Shown piece after piece: positions 1 through 8,718 of a stretch of 64,000 nt of DNA. The position numbers and the translations under genes were made by a program. The stretch is from the NCBI RefSeq assembly GCF_009793355.1, contig NZ_WTKP01000011.1, positions 1-64,000 of the forward strand, read 5' to 3'. The DNA comes from Vreelandella zhuhanensis (GTDB lineage: Bacteria > Pseudomonadota > Gammaproteobacteria > Pseudomonadales > Halomonadaceae). The notes under the pieces were generated by a model that saw only the letters and a list, made by a program, of their open reading frames with translations, did not search any database and was not told the origin of the DNA. Positions within the stretch are counted from its first letter, which is position 1. The number at the start of each line of letters is the position of its first letter.

Positions 1-77
1 TTTCTGATTCATGACACACCTCTATTGGCAGGAGATTTTACCTGCGCCTGTGTGTCCGGGAAACTATAGCCACTTCA
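1..77 (-). mobile_element. Left end of an IS3-like insertion sequence, running off the window
   Basis: Read on the minus strand from base 77, the sequence begins TGAAGTGGCTATAGTTTCC and continues to a CCGGACACA motif, which resembles the terminal repeat of IS3-family elements (TG start, GGACA-type inner motif). About 65 bases in, an AGAGG ribosome-site-like stretch is followed by an ATG at 12-10 that would open the first transposase frame, of which only four codons (M-N-Q-K) are inside the window. The recognisable integrase sequence upstream stops exactly at base 78. The IS family is an inference from the end motif and from this junction; the right end and target duplication are outside the window. 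Confidence 0.45.
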
Positions 78-1026
78 TGGAGATATAGAGCCCGGTGGAA
101 AAACGTTCACTCATTGAGTCATAAATGCGTCTGAACACACCTTTCTGGTATGGGCGTTTAGAGGAGCCGTACTTGAACGCATGCTGCGTGTTTTCGCTCC
201 ATTGACCTTGTTCATAACGCCACGTATCACCTTCCCCCGAATCAAGAAATCGCACCTGAAAGGAGCGCAGGGGGAGATGGAGCTTGGTGAACATAAACAT
301 CGCTATTGCGGGCGACCAGATCTCATGGATCTCAACTTGCTTATTGTTTCTTCCCAAAGTTCGAGTGCGAGCAATGCAATCCGGATCGCTGGGGTCAATC
401 CGCTCTGGAGGAACCTCCATCCAAGCCGTGTTGCCGCTCTGAAGATGGTTGATCGCCCACTGCCAGTCCCGAAAATGACGGCCCACCCACGGCGTTTTGT
501 TGCTGGAGTCCTTGGTTGGATACGGGCAGAGAATTTGCCTGAGTTGCTGGATATACCGATAAGGTAAAGGGCTGTGGACGGTCTCGGTATTCGTCGATTT
601 GGATTGCTTAATTTTCTCAAATGGATTCCTGAACAGAGGCAGTGAAGCCCCGTCATCACCTTCGACGCTAAGATGGTACTTGAGGATGTGATCGCATAGT
701 AACTTGATATAAGAAATGTATTTATGGTTGGAATCGTTTGCTCCACCTGCAAGCAGATAGTCATTGAACTCTTCGCTGGACACCTTGTGGCCACCGGGAT
801 GGCCCTTGAACATCATTGCTACATCAACGGCGTAGGGGGCCTTTGACTTTAGGTAATATAAAAAGTGTTTTAAGCTATTCAGACGGTTAGCTATACCTGC
901 GTCCTGGCTCGCGAGCCATTCGGCAGCGTACTGCTGCCATTGAAGCCATTCTGAACCCATTTCCCGAGTAACCCATCCCAACGTCAGGTCGGTGGTGTAT
1001 CCTTTACCGATTATCTTTTTTGCCAT
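64..1026 (-). pseudogene. gmtZ: GmtZ-like integrase, truncated at its 3' side
   Basis: The first ~316 residues resemble, from memory, the N-terminal half of the integrase-like GmtZ protein of Gamma-Mobile-Trio elements: an opening MAKKIIGKGYTTDLTLGWV, a middle HSPLPYRYIQQLRQILCP, and the conserved LHLPLRSFQVRFLDSGEGD block. Homologues continue after LYIS with a T-N-K-T run and a long C-terminal part; here the frame instead enters foreign sequence (M-K-W-L) and stops. The start at 1026 is two bases after the stop of the upstream recombinase gene, so the pair is one transcript. An upstream in-frame ATG at 1116 would overlap that gene and is unlikely. Probably non-functional, broken by an IS insertion at base 77/78. 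Confidence 0.7.
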
Positions 1027-1028
1027 TG

Positions 1029-2492
1029 TTATCGCTTCCCTAAACGTGGGTTTTTGCCCGTGAAGTGGCCGTTTGGATCGATATCGTCGAAGCCGTGTTC
1101 TACCAGCGTCTTCCAATCGAAAGATTCGGCGGTCTTTTCATCCGACCCCAGTTGAAGTTGGTTCGATGCTTGGGAAAGCGCTTGTGAGACCTTGGTGTTG
1201 GATGGCAGGGTGTAAACTACCTGCGAGTCCAAACTTTTATGATGCAAGCACTTTTTGAGTATGAGTGGCTTGACTTCGGCATCACTTAACCTGCGACCAT
1301 AGTTATGGCGATGGCCATGGGGGTCCAAGCCTTCAGCCTTATTCGGTTCCAGACCAATTTTCCTCAGTCCTGCCGCATAACTTTGGTTGAAGGCGTTGAA
1401 GGTATAGGGATTCCCTAAATACCGGGGATCGAAATTGATGAAAGCGTATGGGTGGTGGCACTCCACGGATGCCCGGTAAATCAGATATTGTCGCCACAGG
1501 GACATGAAGACCCGCGCAAACTCCGGCGGGAAGAAATATGCCTCCAGGTAGCCGTCCCTGTGATCAGCCACCTTAGACTTCCACCCGAGATGCTGGGTGC
1601 TCTGCATTTCCTGCCGTGGCGAACGCGCATACTTTTCTTGCAGGTAGGCCTTCCGAGTCTTAATTCCTCTCCGGGTTTTCCAGCCTTCAGGCGCTACACC
1701 TTCTACCTCGTTATAAATCCTCACAATTGCCCGATCAGGGTCGTCGGGGTCTTCAAATACGTCCGTGACCCACAGCAGCAGTGCCTCGCTGCGCCTGAAT
1801 CCAGCTCCATGAAGAAGGAGCAATATGAGCTTGTTTCGCAGAGCCACTCGGGGATCTTTTGCGTCACCCAAACCGTTGAGGTAAAAGTCTTCGAATTTGC
1901 TAGTAGGGAAGGCGATAGCGTCATCTTCCGTTTTCGCCAAAGGCGTTCTGCCTTTTATGTTGCGGGCTCTTTTTACTGTGGCATTGATCGATTTGTCTTG
2001 GATGTGTCCCAGAAAATCGTTCTGATTCCGCCTAAACCAGGCGGCATGCTGGATGCGCTCCTCATGCCGAGTGGCCGTTCGTAGGGTGTTTAATGGTTTT
2101 CCCAGGCCTTTTTCTAGTATCCAGTCGGTGAAATTCGTCAGGTGGCTGATGTGTCGAGCTACCGTGCCGGTGGTTGCCGGTATCCAAAAAAGTCCAGAAG
2201 GGTCCAGCCCATTCTCGCCTACTGTCCCGCTGTAGAGTCTTTTAACAAAAACCGAGAACATCTCTTCAGAATTTTCGAACATGCCTTTGTTGGCATCCAT
2301 AAACTCAATCAGAAGTATGATCGACTGGATATGCTTATTGATCGTTGAAAGCGAGATGCCATTGAGGTGGAGGCTAAGCACGTAATCTGTGACGGATTCC
2401 AAAACACCTTCGTCGGTCAAAATGACCGGGATATCGGTAGTCACTCCGCTGTTATCCTGTGCGATCTTGGCACTCACTTTCGTAGCAAACAT
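1029..2492 (-). CDS. gmtY: Tyrosine recombinase of the GmtY type
   Basis: 487 residues. An N-terminal SAM-like core-binding region (about 30-150) precedes a C-terminal catalytic domain. Visible catalytic elements are the first arginine in LLHGAGFRRSEALLLW, the H-x-x-R box in DPHGHRHNYGRRL, a conserved LHHKSL histidine region, and the tyrosine nucleophile in SQVVYTLPSN. The ending HGFDDIDPNGHFTGKNPRL is the signature tail I remember for GmtY recombinases of Gamma-Mobile-Trio islands. It is followed two bases later by the truncated GmtZ-like gene; the third trio member (GmtX) is not in the window. A promoter-like TTGATG/TGTAAT pair and an AAGGAAAAGG ribosome site precede it. It presumably catalyses integration and excision of the island whose edge lies near 2.5-2.7 kb. 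Confidence 0.8.
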   Translation of the reverse strand: MFATKVSAKIAQDNSGVTTDIPVILTDEGVLESVTDYVLSLHLNGISLSTINKHIQSIILLIEFMDANKGMFENSEEMFSVFVKRLYSGTVGENGLDPSGLFWIPATTGTVARHISHLTNFTDWILEKGLGKPLNTLRTATRHEERIQHAAWFRRNQNDFLGHIQDKSINATVKRARNIKGRTPLAKTEDDAIAFPTSKFEDFYLNGLGDAKDPRVALRNKLILLLLHGAGFRRSEALLLWVTDVFEDPDDPDRAIVRIYNEVEGVAPEGWKTRRGIKTRKAYLQEKYARSPRQEMQSTQHLGWKSKVADHRDGYLEAYFFPPEFARVFMSLWRQYLIYRASVECHHPYAFINFDPRYLGNPYTFNAFNQSYAAGLRKIGLEPNKAEGLDPHGHRHNYGRRLSDAEVKPLILKKCLHHKSLDSQVVYTLPSNTKVSQALSQASNQLQLGSDEKTAESFDWKTLVEHGFDDIDPNGHFTGKNPRLGKR

Positions 2493-2518
2493 ACCTTTTC
2501 CTTACATTAATTACACAC

Positions 2519-2547
2519 ATTACACTATATGCCAACAACAACATCAA
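2519..2547 (-). promoter_or_regulatory. Candidate sigma-70 promoter of gmtY
   Basis: On the minus strand a TTGATG hexamer (2547-2542) is separated by exactly 17 bases from TGTAAT (2524-2519), about 27 bases upstream of the gmtY ATG, with an AAGGAAAAGG ribosome site in between. Position and spacing fit a vegetative promoter; activity is inferred. Confidence 0.45.
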
Positions 2548-2550
2548 GCA

Positions 2551-2576
2551 AAAAAAACCTCCTGAAAAGGAGGTTT
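2551..2576 (-). terminator. Intrinsic terminator just upstream of the gmtY promoter
   Basis: AAACCTCC (2555-2562) pairs with GGAGGTTT (2569-2576) around a six-base loop. On the minus strand the hairpin is followed by a run of seven T, a good intrinsic terminator; on the plus strand the tail is only TTTCTATC. It would block transcription entering the island from the cfa side. Confidence 0.6.
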
Positions 2577-2727
2577 CTATCAAAATTACACAGTTTTAGG
2601 CACTATACGTACTTTACAGGGCGGTTTTTGTTTCTGCGGCTATCCTGTCTAGTAGCCCATCAATAACCAATCGTGTATTTCCCCACAAGGTGAACATCAT
2701 CCGATAACCCGCTTAACGAGGTGCCAC

Positions 2728-3906
2728 ATGGAAAGTCTGGATAGAAACGTTATCCCCTCTGCTGTCGAGCCTCCTCCCATGCTTGACCCCGCCAATAGCT
2801 CTCACCAACTGGTAAAGCAATTGCTCGCGCACGCAGGGATTCATATCAATGGAAATGAGCCTTGGGACATACAGCTGCATAACGGTGATGTAATCGAACG
2901 GGCTCTGGCCAAGGGTAATCTGGGGTTGGGGGAGGCATATATGGAAGGGCAATGGGATGCCCAGGCGCTGGACCAGTTTTTTTATCACTTGCTGCGCGCC
3001 AGAATTCCCGCCCAGGTGAGTCATCGTAAGTTGATCGGTCATGCATTGCGTGCTCGGCTGTTCAATCTGCAAAGTGTCAAGCGTGCCTGGGAAGTGGGCG
3101 AGGCCCATTATGACTTGGGTAACGACTTCTATGCCGCGATGCTCGATTCACGCATGACCTACACCTGCGGGTATTGGGACAAGGCAAAGACCCTGGAGCA
3201 GGCGCAGGAGGACAAACTGGATCTCATTTGCCGCAAGCTTGAGCTTGAACCGGGCATGAAAGTGCTGGATATCGGCTGTGGCTGGGGTAGTTTCATGGCC
3301 TATGCCGCCGAGAATTACGGTGTGGAGTGTGTCGGCGTGACCATCTCACGGGAGCAAGCCGAATACGGTAAGGCATTGATGAAAAACGGGCTGCCGGTGG
3401 AATTCTGTTTTAAGGATTATCGGGAAATCGAGGGGCAGTTCGACCGCATTGTAAGTATCGGCATGTTCGAACACGTCGGGTTCAAGAATTACCGTTGTTA
3501 CATGGAAGTCGCCAACCGATGCTTGAAAGACAATGGTCTGTTCCTGTTGCACACCATTGGCAAAAACAGGCACAGGACAATGCCCGACCCCTGGATCGAT
3601 AAATATATCTTTCCCAATGGGGGGCTGCCTTCTCTTCCACAGATGACCCACGCCATGGATGAATTGTTCGTGATCGAGGATCTGCATAATTTCGGCGCCG
3701 ATTACGACCACACGCTAATGGCCTGGCACGATAATTTCGTCGAGCACTGGCCACGCTTTCGTGAACGCTACGGGGATATGTTCTTTAGAATGTGGCGCTA
3801 TTACCTCTTGAGCTGTGCCGGTGCCTTCCGCGCACGCGAACTTCATCTATGGCAATGGGTATTGAGTAAGCAGGGGGTGGTCGGTGGATATCGGCGAGTG
3901 AGCTAA
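2728..3906 (+). CDS. cfa: Cyclopropane-fatty-acyl-phospholipid synthase
   Basis: 392 residues, close to the E. coli enzyme (382). It transfers a methylene group from S-adenosylmethionine to the double bond of unsaturated acyl chains in membrane phospholipids, typically in stationary phase, acid or osmotic stress. Visible features are the substrate-binding YDLGNDFYAAMLD segment (about residue 130), the SAM-binding VLDIGCGWGSFMAYAAE motif (about 180-195), the GMFEHVG motif (about 248) and a conserved C-terminal FRARELHLWQWV. A weak AACGAGG site precedes the ATG. It is the first clearly chromosomal gene after the island. Downstream is a stress protein gene in the same direction after 95 bases. 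Confidence 0.95.
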   Translation: MESLDRNVIPSAVEPPPMLDPANSSHQLVKQLLAHAGIHINGNEPWDIQLHNGDVIERALAKGNLGLGEAYMEGQWDAQALDQFFYHLLRARIPAQVSHRKLIGHALRARLFNLQSVKRAWEVGEAHYDLGNDFYAAMLDSRMTYTCGYWDKAKTLEQAQEDKLDLICRKLELEPGMKVLDIGCGWGSFMAYAAENYGVECVGVTISREQAEYGKALMKNGLPVEFCFKDYREIEGQFDRIVSIGMFEHVGFKNYRCYMEVANRCLKDNGLFLLHTIGKNRHRTMPDPWIDKYIFPNGGLPSLPQMTHAMDELFVIEDLHNFGADYDHTLMAWHDNFVEHWPRFRERYGDMFFRMWRYYLLSCAGAFRARELHLWQWVLSKQGVVGGYRRVS

Positions 3907-3916
3907 TAGTGTAAAA

Positions 3917-3987
3917 AGAAAGGGTCACAACAATTTGTCATTAACAACGATGTGCCATTAATAATAACTCGTCGTTGCACCCTTTCT
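3917..3987 (+). promoter_or_regulatory. Long-range stem in the leader of the tandem usp gene
   Basis: AGAAAGGGT (3917-3925) is complementary to ACCCTTTCT (3979-3987), and the adjoining CAAC/GTTG extends the pairing. The enclosed ~50 bases carry two similar blocks around CATTAACAACG and CATTAATAATA. The stem closes directly next to the TAGGAG ribosome site of the usp gene. No T-tract follows, so it is not a standard cfa terminator. Confidence 0.4.
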
Positions 3988-4001
3988 AGGAGTCTTGTGT
4001 T

Positions 4002-4856
4002 ATGTCCGATCAGGTCTTGGCTGCCATCGATGGTTCCCCGTATGCCGAAGGGGTGTGTGATTACGCCGCTTGGGCCTGCTTGGCACTTGAAGCCCCCCTG
4101 ACGTTTATCCATGTAGTGGACAACCATCCGCAGATTTCCGAACCGGACTTGTCGGGAAACGTGGGGTTGGGCACCCGTGAGCATCTGCTGGAAAAGCTTT
4201 CAGAACTGGAGGAACAACGCGCCAAGGTCACCCGCGAACAGGGCCGCTTGATGCTGGATGCCGCCAAGACCCGCGCCATCGAGAAAGGGGTGGCCGACCC
4301 TGGCATCCGCCAGCGTAACGACACCCTGGTGGAAGCCTTGGTCGAGTTGCAGGGCGGGGTTCGCTTACTGGTGATGGGCAAGCGCGGTGAAACGGCGCAT
4401 CAGGCCAGTGAGCATCTGGGCTCGAACCTCGAGCGCGTGGTCCGGGAGATGCACCGGCCGATACTGATGGTGCCGCGTCACTATAAGCATCCGGAAAACG
4501 TGATGATGGCCTTCGATGGCAGCAAGACGGCGCGCAAGGGCGTGGAAATGCTGGCCAAGAGCCCGCTGTTTGCCGGTACGGTTTGTCATGTGGTGATCGT
4601 CGGGGCGGAAACCGCGGAAAATCGCTCTCAACTGGAATGGGCACTGGCTGTGTTGCGCGAAGCCGGCCATGAGGCCGAAGGTGCCATCAAGGCCGGTGAC
4701 GTGGAAGCCACGTTGCGAGAGTACCAACAGCAACATGCCATCGATATGCTGATAATGGGGGCTTATGGCCACTCACGCATTCGCCATCTTCTGGTCGGCA
4801 GCACTACCACCACCATGCTGCGCAACGCCTCGGTACCCGTGCTGATTCTACGTTAA
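4002..4856 (+). CDS. Tandem-domain universal stress protein (UspA family)
   Basis: 284 residues formed by two Usp domains (about 1-150 and 160-284), each opening with a short beta strand (QVLAAIDGS and NVMMAFDGS). The second domain keeps the nucleotide-binding G-x2-G-x9-G(S/T) signature in GAYGHSRIRHLLVGST, while the first has the related VMGKRGETAHQ segment. Two-domain Usp proteins of this type are cytoplasmic stress proteins, like E. coli UspE. A TAGGAG site at the edge of a predicted stem precedes the ATG. Convergent with the MFS gene. The precise stress is unknown. Confidence 0.88.
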   Translation: MSDQVLAAIDGSPYAEGVCDYAAWACLALEAPLTFIHVVDNHPQISEPDLSGNVGLGTREHLLEKLSELEEQRAKVTREQGRLMLDAAKTRAIEKGVADPGIRQRNDTLVEALVELQGGVRLLVMGKRGETAHQASEHLGSNLERVVREMHRPILMVPRHYKHPENVMMAFDGSKTARKGVEMLAKSPLFAGTVCHVVIVGAETAENRSQLEWALAVLREAGHEAEGAIKAGDVEATLREYQQQHAIDMLIMGAYGHSRIRHLLVGSTTTTMLRNASVPVLILR

Positions 4857-4894
4857 ACACCCGTCTATGCTCGCTTGTGTTAACTCGCTATTCG

Positions 4895-6097
4895 TCAGCT
4901 CTTCTCGCTATTCGCCTGATTGGCGGTGTGCAACACGCCTTGGGCCAGGCACCACGCCAGAACGATAAACCCCAGCATGCCCATCAGAATTATCTGAAAA
5001 GACAGGCCCGCGTCCAGCGCGATACCCAACATGGCGGGGGCGATGCCGGTGGAAAATACCATCGAGGCACTCAAGGCCGAGCGTACTCTGCCTAGATGTT
5101 CGCTTCCCCATAGCTTGATCAAAAGCCCGGTGGCGACCAGCTCCTGAGCGCCCATTGCCAGGCCGCCGCCGACCATCAAGGCCCATACGCTGATATCTCC
5201 ACCGAGGATCAGCGCAATGCCCATGGCCAAGGCATAAGGCAACAGATAAAAGCGTGCCAGACGCACCGGGCCGATGTGATCGATCCAGCGCCCTCCAAGC
5301 AGGGCACCGGGAAGCTTTGCCAGTCCCATGCCGCTCAATGCCAGCGCATAGACGGCCAGGGAGCTTCCCAGCGCCGTGGTCATTTGGGCCTGGTAGATAA
5401 ACAGGCCCGTCATGGTGACGGGAAGCGACATGAGTAACGGCAACAGACACCAGAAATTCTTGTCCCTGAACGGTTGGGGGCCGTGTCGGCGTTGCGCGCG
5501 CGAAGGCTTGGCACCCGGCGCCTTGGGCCAGGGCGTCTTGGCTAACAGCCACAGCCAGGGAATTGCCAGCAATACGCACATCAACCACCAGAACTCACGC
5601 CAGCCAAGCCACACCAGCGCCAGGGCGGCCAGAGGTGGCAGGGCGATTTCTCCCAGAGGTAACCCCAGGCTGATCAATCCCATGGCGCGACCACGCAACG
5701 CGGTGAACTCGCGCCCGGCGAGGGTGTTGCCCAAATGAGTGAGCATGCCTTGGCCGCACATCCGCACCAATCCCAGGCCCAGGATTCCCAGCCCCCACCA
5801 GGGAGCCAGGGTGAGAAGCAGTATCCCGACCAGCAGCAATAACAGCACGGTAGCGGCAAAGCGGCGCGGATTGATCCAGTCGATGCTGGGGCCGAAACGC
5901 AACATGGCAAAGCCGGCCACCAAGGTCACCGAGGCATAGGCGGTACCGAACTGGCCGGTGCTCAGCCCCAGGTGCTCGGCTATGGGAACTTGGAACAAAC
6001 CCACAAAGAAACTTTGCCCCAGGCTTGAACTGAACATGGCCAGAAAGGCGATGCCCAGAAGTCCACGATGGTGGCGCAGCAAGGTCCGATACCCCAT
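4895..6097 (-). CDS. Major facilitator superfamily transporter
   Basis: About 400 residues with some twelve hydrophobic segments and the MFS loop pattern LGGRWIDHIGPVRLAR between helices. The chosen ATG at 6097 lies four bases after the hexR stop, giving an N-terminus MGYRTLLRHHRGLLG that leads straight into the first membrane helix; a longer upstream frame overlaps hexR. Substrate cannot be read from the sequence. Its close coupling behind hexR suggests, by inference only, a sugar or organic-acid related role. It is the last gene of a long minus-strand chain and converges with usp. Confidence 0.85.
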   Translation of the reverse strand: MGYRTLLRHHRGLLGIAFLAMFSSSLGQSFFVGLFQVPIAEHLGLSTGQFGTAYASVTLVAGFAMLRFGPSIDWINPRRFAATVLLLLLVGILLLTLAPWWGLGILGLGLVRMCGQGMLTHLGNTLAGREFTALRGRAMGLISLGLPLGEIALPPLAALALVWLGWREFWWLMCVLLAIPWLWLLAKTPWPKAPGAKPSRAQRRHGPQPFRDKNFWCLLPLLMSLPVTMTGLFIYQAQMTTALGSSLAVYALALSGMGLAKLPGALLGGRWIDHIGPVRLARFYLLPYALAMGIALILGGDISVWALMVGGGLAMGAQELVATGLLIKLWGSEHLGRVRSALSASMVFSTGIAPAMLGIALDAGLSFQIILMGMLGFIVLAWCLAQGVLHTANQANSEKS

Positions 6098-6101
6098 GGC
6101 G

Positions 6102-6962
6102 TCAGGCTCCACCGGCAGGGGGGAAGCGTGTTTCGCGCAAGCTGTCCTTGATCTTTTTAAGGTGGGGCAGGAAATCCTCGCCACGACGCAGGGTAACGCC
6201 GGTGGCCAGCACATCGATCAACGTCAGTTGAATCATGCGTGAGGTCATCGGCATGTAATGATCGGTATCTTCCGGCGTGGAAACCTCCACCGTGGCGGTG
6301 CATTCATTACTCAGCGGGGAATCCGGTGCGGTGATCCCGAGCACCACGGCACCGGCTTCACGCGCCACCCGGGCGATATCCACCAGCTCACGGGTACGCC
6401 CGGTGTAGGAAATCACCACCACCACATCGCCGGTATGACAAGCCGCCGCGATCATCCGCTGCATCAATACATCCACGTAAGCCATGACCGGCAAGTTGAA
6501 GCGGAAAAACTTGTGCTGAGCGTCCTGCGCCACGGCGCCGGACGCCCCCAGGCCGAAAAAATGGATCTGCTTGGCCTGGGTCAGGTAATCCACCATGCGT
6601 TTGATGGCTTCCATGTCGATTTCCCGACGGGCCTCATCCAGGGCGGCGATGGTGGCACCAAAGATTTTCTGGGTATATTGCGCGGCGTTGTCATCGGGTT
6701 CGACCGCACGTGTCACGTAAGGCGTGCCGCCCGCCAGGCTCTGGGCCAGCTTGATCTTGAAATCCGGATACCCCTTGGCGCCGAAGTTGCGGCAGAAACG
6801 ATTGACGGTGGGCTCACTGATACCGGCTGCATGGGCCAGGCTGGCAATGCTCATGGTGGTGGCGGTGGTGGGGTCGTCGAGAATGACGTTGGCCACCTTG
6901 CGCTCGGAGCGATTGAGTTCTTCCAGGCGTTGGCGTAAGCGGTCAAGCAGGTCGTGGGCCAT
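6102..6962 (-). CDS. hexR: HexR-type transcriptional regulator (RpiR family)
   Basis: 286 residues. The N-terminal HTH_6 domain (1-77) contains [20 protein letters not shown], and the C-terminal SIS sugar-phosphate-binding domain (about 115-260) contains [19 protein letters not shown] and [14 protein letters not shown]. Overall it is much closer to E. coli HexR than to the pseudomonad version. HexR represses central carbon genes (zwf, edd, eda, gap) and is released by 2-keto-3-deoxy-6-phosphogluconate. Here no zwf or edd is adjacent: the gene sits between a c-di-GMP signalling protein, whose 3' end it overlaps by about 20 bases, and an MFS transporter. The ATG at 6962 follows a GGAGAG site; a TTG one codon earlier is possible. 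Confidence 0.88.
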   Translation of the reverse strand: MAHDLLDRLRQRLEELNRSERKVANVILDDPTTATTMSIASLAHAAGISEPTVNRFCRNFGAKGYPDFKIKLAQSLAGGTPYVTRAVEPDDNAAQYTQKIFGATIAALDEARREIDMEAIKRMVDYLTQAKQIHFFGLGASGAVAQDAQHKFFRFNLPVMAYVDVLMQRMIAAACHTGDVVVVISYTGRTRELVDIARVAREAGAVVLGITAPDSPLSNECTATVEVSTPEDTDHYMPMTSRMIQLTLIDVLATGVTLRRGEDFLPHLKKIKDSLRETRFPPAGGA

Positions 6963-8718
6963 CAAGGCTCTCCGTGACAGAAATTATACGTTCGGCCTGC
7001 CAGGTATCGCACCAGGCGACAAACTCCTCGGCAGGCAATGGGCGGGAATAAAGAAACCCTTGGCCGATCTCGCATCCCATCCCGAGCAACAAGTCGGCCT
7101 GGGCGTCTTCTTCGATACCTTCCGCCACCACTTCGCAGTTGTACCCGTGCGCCAGTTGGGTGATGACTTCGGCAAGGCGTCGGTCGGCAGGGCTTTTTTC
7201 CAGGTCCATGACAAAGGCGCGGTCGATCTTGAGCGTCGAGACCGGTAGGGTCTTGAGATAGGCCAGTGACGAATGCCCGGTACCGAAGTCATCGATTGCC
7301 ACCGCAATGCCGGCCTCTGCGAGCTTGGCGAGCTGCTGGCGTGCATGATTGATATCGCTCATCAAGCCTGACTCGGTAACCTCCAGGGAAATGAAGCGAG
7401 CGGGCAGCCGGTATCGCTCCAGCCGCTGCAAGACCTGGTCGGCAAAATCCTTGCGAGACAGCTGGCGTGCCGCCACGTTGACCGCAATATTGAATTCACC
7501 GTCGAGCACACCGTCTCGGCGCCAGGCCACGGCTTGGCTCATGGCGTTCTCCAGCACCCAGTTGCCGATCGCCAGGATGTCGCCGCTGGCTTCGGTCAGC
7601 GGAATGAAAACCCCCGGTGAAATTTGTCCCAGTTCGGGGTGCTCCCAGCGTAACAGGGCTTCCGCCCCGATGACCCGCTTGCTGTTGAGCGTAAGCTTGG
7701 GTTGAAAGACCAGTGAAAGCTCGTTTCGCTCGGCGGCGTGGCGAATCGCCTGTTGCAGGTGAAGGTGTCGGCGCTGTCGGGCTTCCAGGTTTTCGCTATG
7801 GCACTGCACCCTTATGTGGGGGCTATTGGGCAATGACAGGGCTGCCATTTGCACCAGACGTTCGCTGTCGAAGATACCTTCGGCAGCGCTGATACCGATG
7901 CGCGCACCGAGGGGTAATAAAAAACCCTCGACTTCCTGATCATGGTCAAAGCAGCTCAATAGCTGTGCCGCCAAGGCAGGCAATTCCCCTTGGATGGAAG
8001 AAGGGGAAATCACCAACAGCTCACTGCCGCCCCAGATGCCCAGAACATGCCGTTTATCCAGTGTCTCTTGGAGCCTTTTTCCCAGGTGATGCAACAATTT
8101 TTCGGCTATTGGATAGCCGTGCAGCCGAATGACGTCGTCATAGCCGTCCAATGCCAGAAACAGGACGCCGGCCCCGGTATTCGCCAAGCGGATTTCATTT
8201 AGTTTCCGGTTCAAGCCATGCCGATTGGGCAACTCTGTAATGGGGTCGGTACGGGTTTGTTCATCGAGTGCCTGGGTGCGTTTGGCCACGATATGTTCCA
8301 GGGTTTCGGCCTGTTGGTCACGCTCGTGATAGCGATTTTCGATTCGCAGGGTATTGCGAATGCGCTGAAGGACTTCGTCGTGCTGGAAAGGCTTGGTCAA
8401 GAAATCCCTTACGCCCATCTCCAGGGCACGGCGTCGGGTACTGTGGTCGATCTGCGCGGTAAGCACGATCACCGGCGGTGTCTGGCTGCAAAAGCGTTGC
8501 TGCAGCTGTTCGATCACCATGTAGCCGTCCAGATGCGGCATGCGGATATCCAGCAGGATCAGTGCCGGCAGTTGTCTCTCGCAATGCGCCAGTACTTGGC
8601 GTGGGTCACTCAGGCCGGTGACATTTTCGAAGCCGTGATCATCCAGCAGGTCGAGCATCAGCTCGACATTGACTGGGTTGTCGTCCACCACCAATAGATG
8701 CTTTTGAATGAAGTTCAT
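6943..8718 (-). CDS. Response regulator with degenerate GGDEF and intact EAL domain
   Basis: 591 residues. A receiver domain (1-125) has the acidic pocket VVDDN, phospho-acceptor [10 protein letters not shown] and KPF lysine. The GGDEF domain (about 160-310) reads WGGSELL at the active site, so cyclase activity is unlikely. The EAL domain (about 335-580) keeps the catalytic residues: [44 protein letters not shown] and QGFLYSRP, so it is probably an active c-di-GMP phosphodiesterase. The start overlaps the hybrid kinase stop by four bases (ATGA), so kinase and regulator are very likely partners. Its end overlaps hexR. Confidence 0.9.
   Translation of the reverse strand: MNFIQKHLLVVDDNPVNVELMLDLLDDHGFENVTGLSDPRQVLAHCERQLPALILLDIRMPHLDGYMVIEQLQQRFCSQTPPVIVLTAQIDHSTRRRALEMGVRDFLTKPFQHDEVLQRIRNTLRIENRYHERDQQAETLEHIVAKRTQALDEQTRTDPITELPNRHGLNRKLNEIRLANTGAGVLFLALDGYDDVIRLHGYPIAEKLLHHLGKRLQETLDKRHVLGIWGGSELLVISPSSIQGELPALAAQLLSCFDHDQEVEGFLLPLGARIGISAAEGIFDSERLVQMAALSLPNSPHIRVQCHSENLEARQRRHLHLQQAIRHAAERNELSLVFQPKLTLNSKRVIGAEALLRWEHPELGQISPGVFIPLTEASGDILAIGNWVLENAMSQAVAWRRDGVLDGEFNIAVNVAARQLSRKDFADQVLQRLERYRLPARFISLEVTESGLMSDINHARQQLAKLAEAGIAVAIDDFGTGHSSLAYLKTLPVSTLKIDRAFVMDLEKSPADRRLAEVITQLAHGYNCEVVAEGIEEDAQADLLLGMGCEIGQGFLYSRPLPAEEFVAWCDTWQAERIISVTESLDGPRPA

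Larger units (their letters stand above)
78..2600 (-). mobile_element. Edge of a Gamma-Mobile-Trio-like integrative island
   Basis: The two adjacent integrase-type genes gmtY and truncated gmtZ mark the terminus of an island that extends left of the window. Housekeeping DNA starts with cfa at 2728, so the chromosomal junction should fall somewhere in 2493-2727. No attachment-site repeat can be identified with only one end in view; the right boundary given here is approximate. Confidence 0.55.

Noticed and set aside
1027..1116. N-terminal extension of the gmtZ-like gene
   Set aside because: It would overlap the end of gmtY and adds a basic stretch not seen in remembered homologues; the ATG at 1026 gives the typical start.
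3901..4001. Intrinsic terminator of cfa
   Set aside because: The complementary arms are ~50 bases apart and no T-run follows, so it was described as a leader structure instead.
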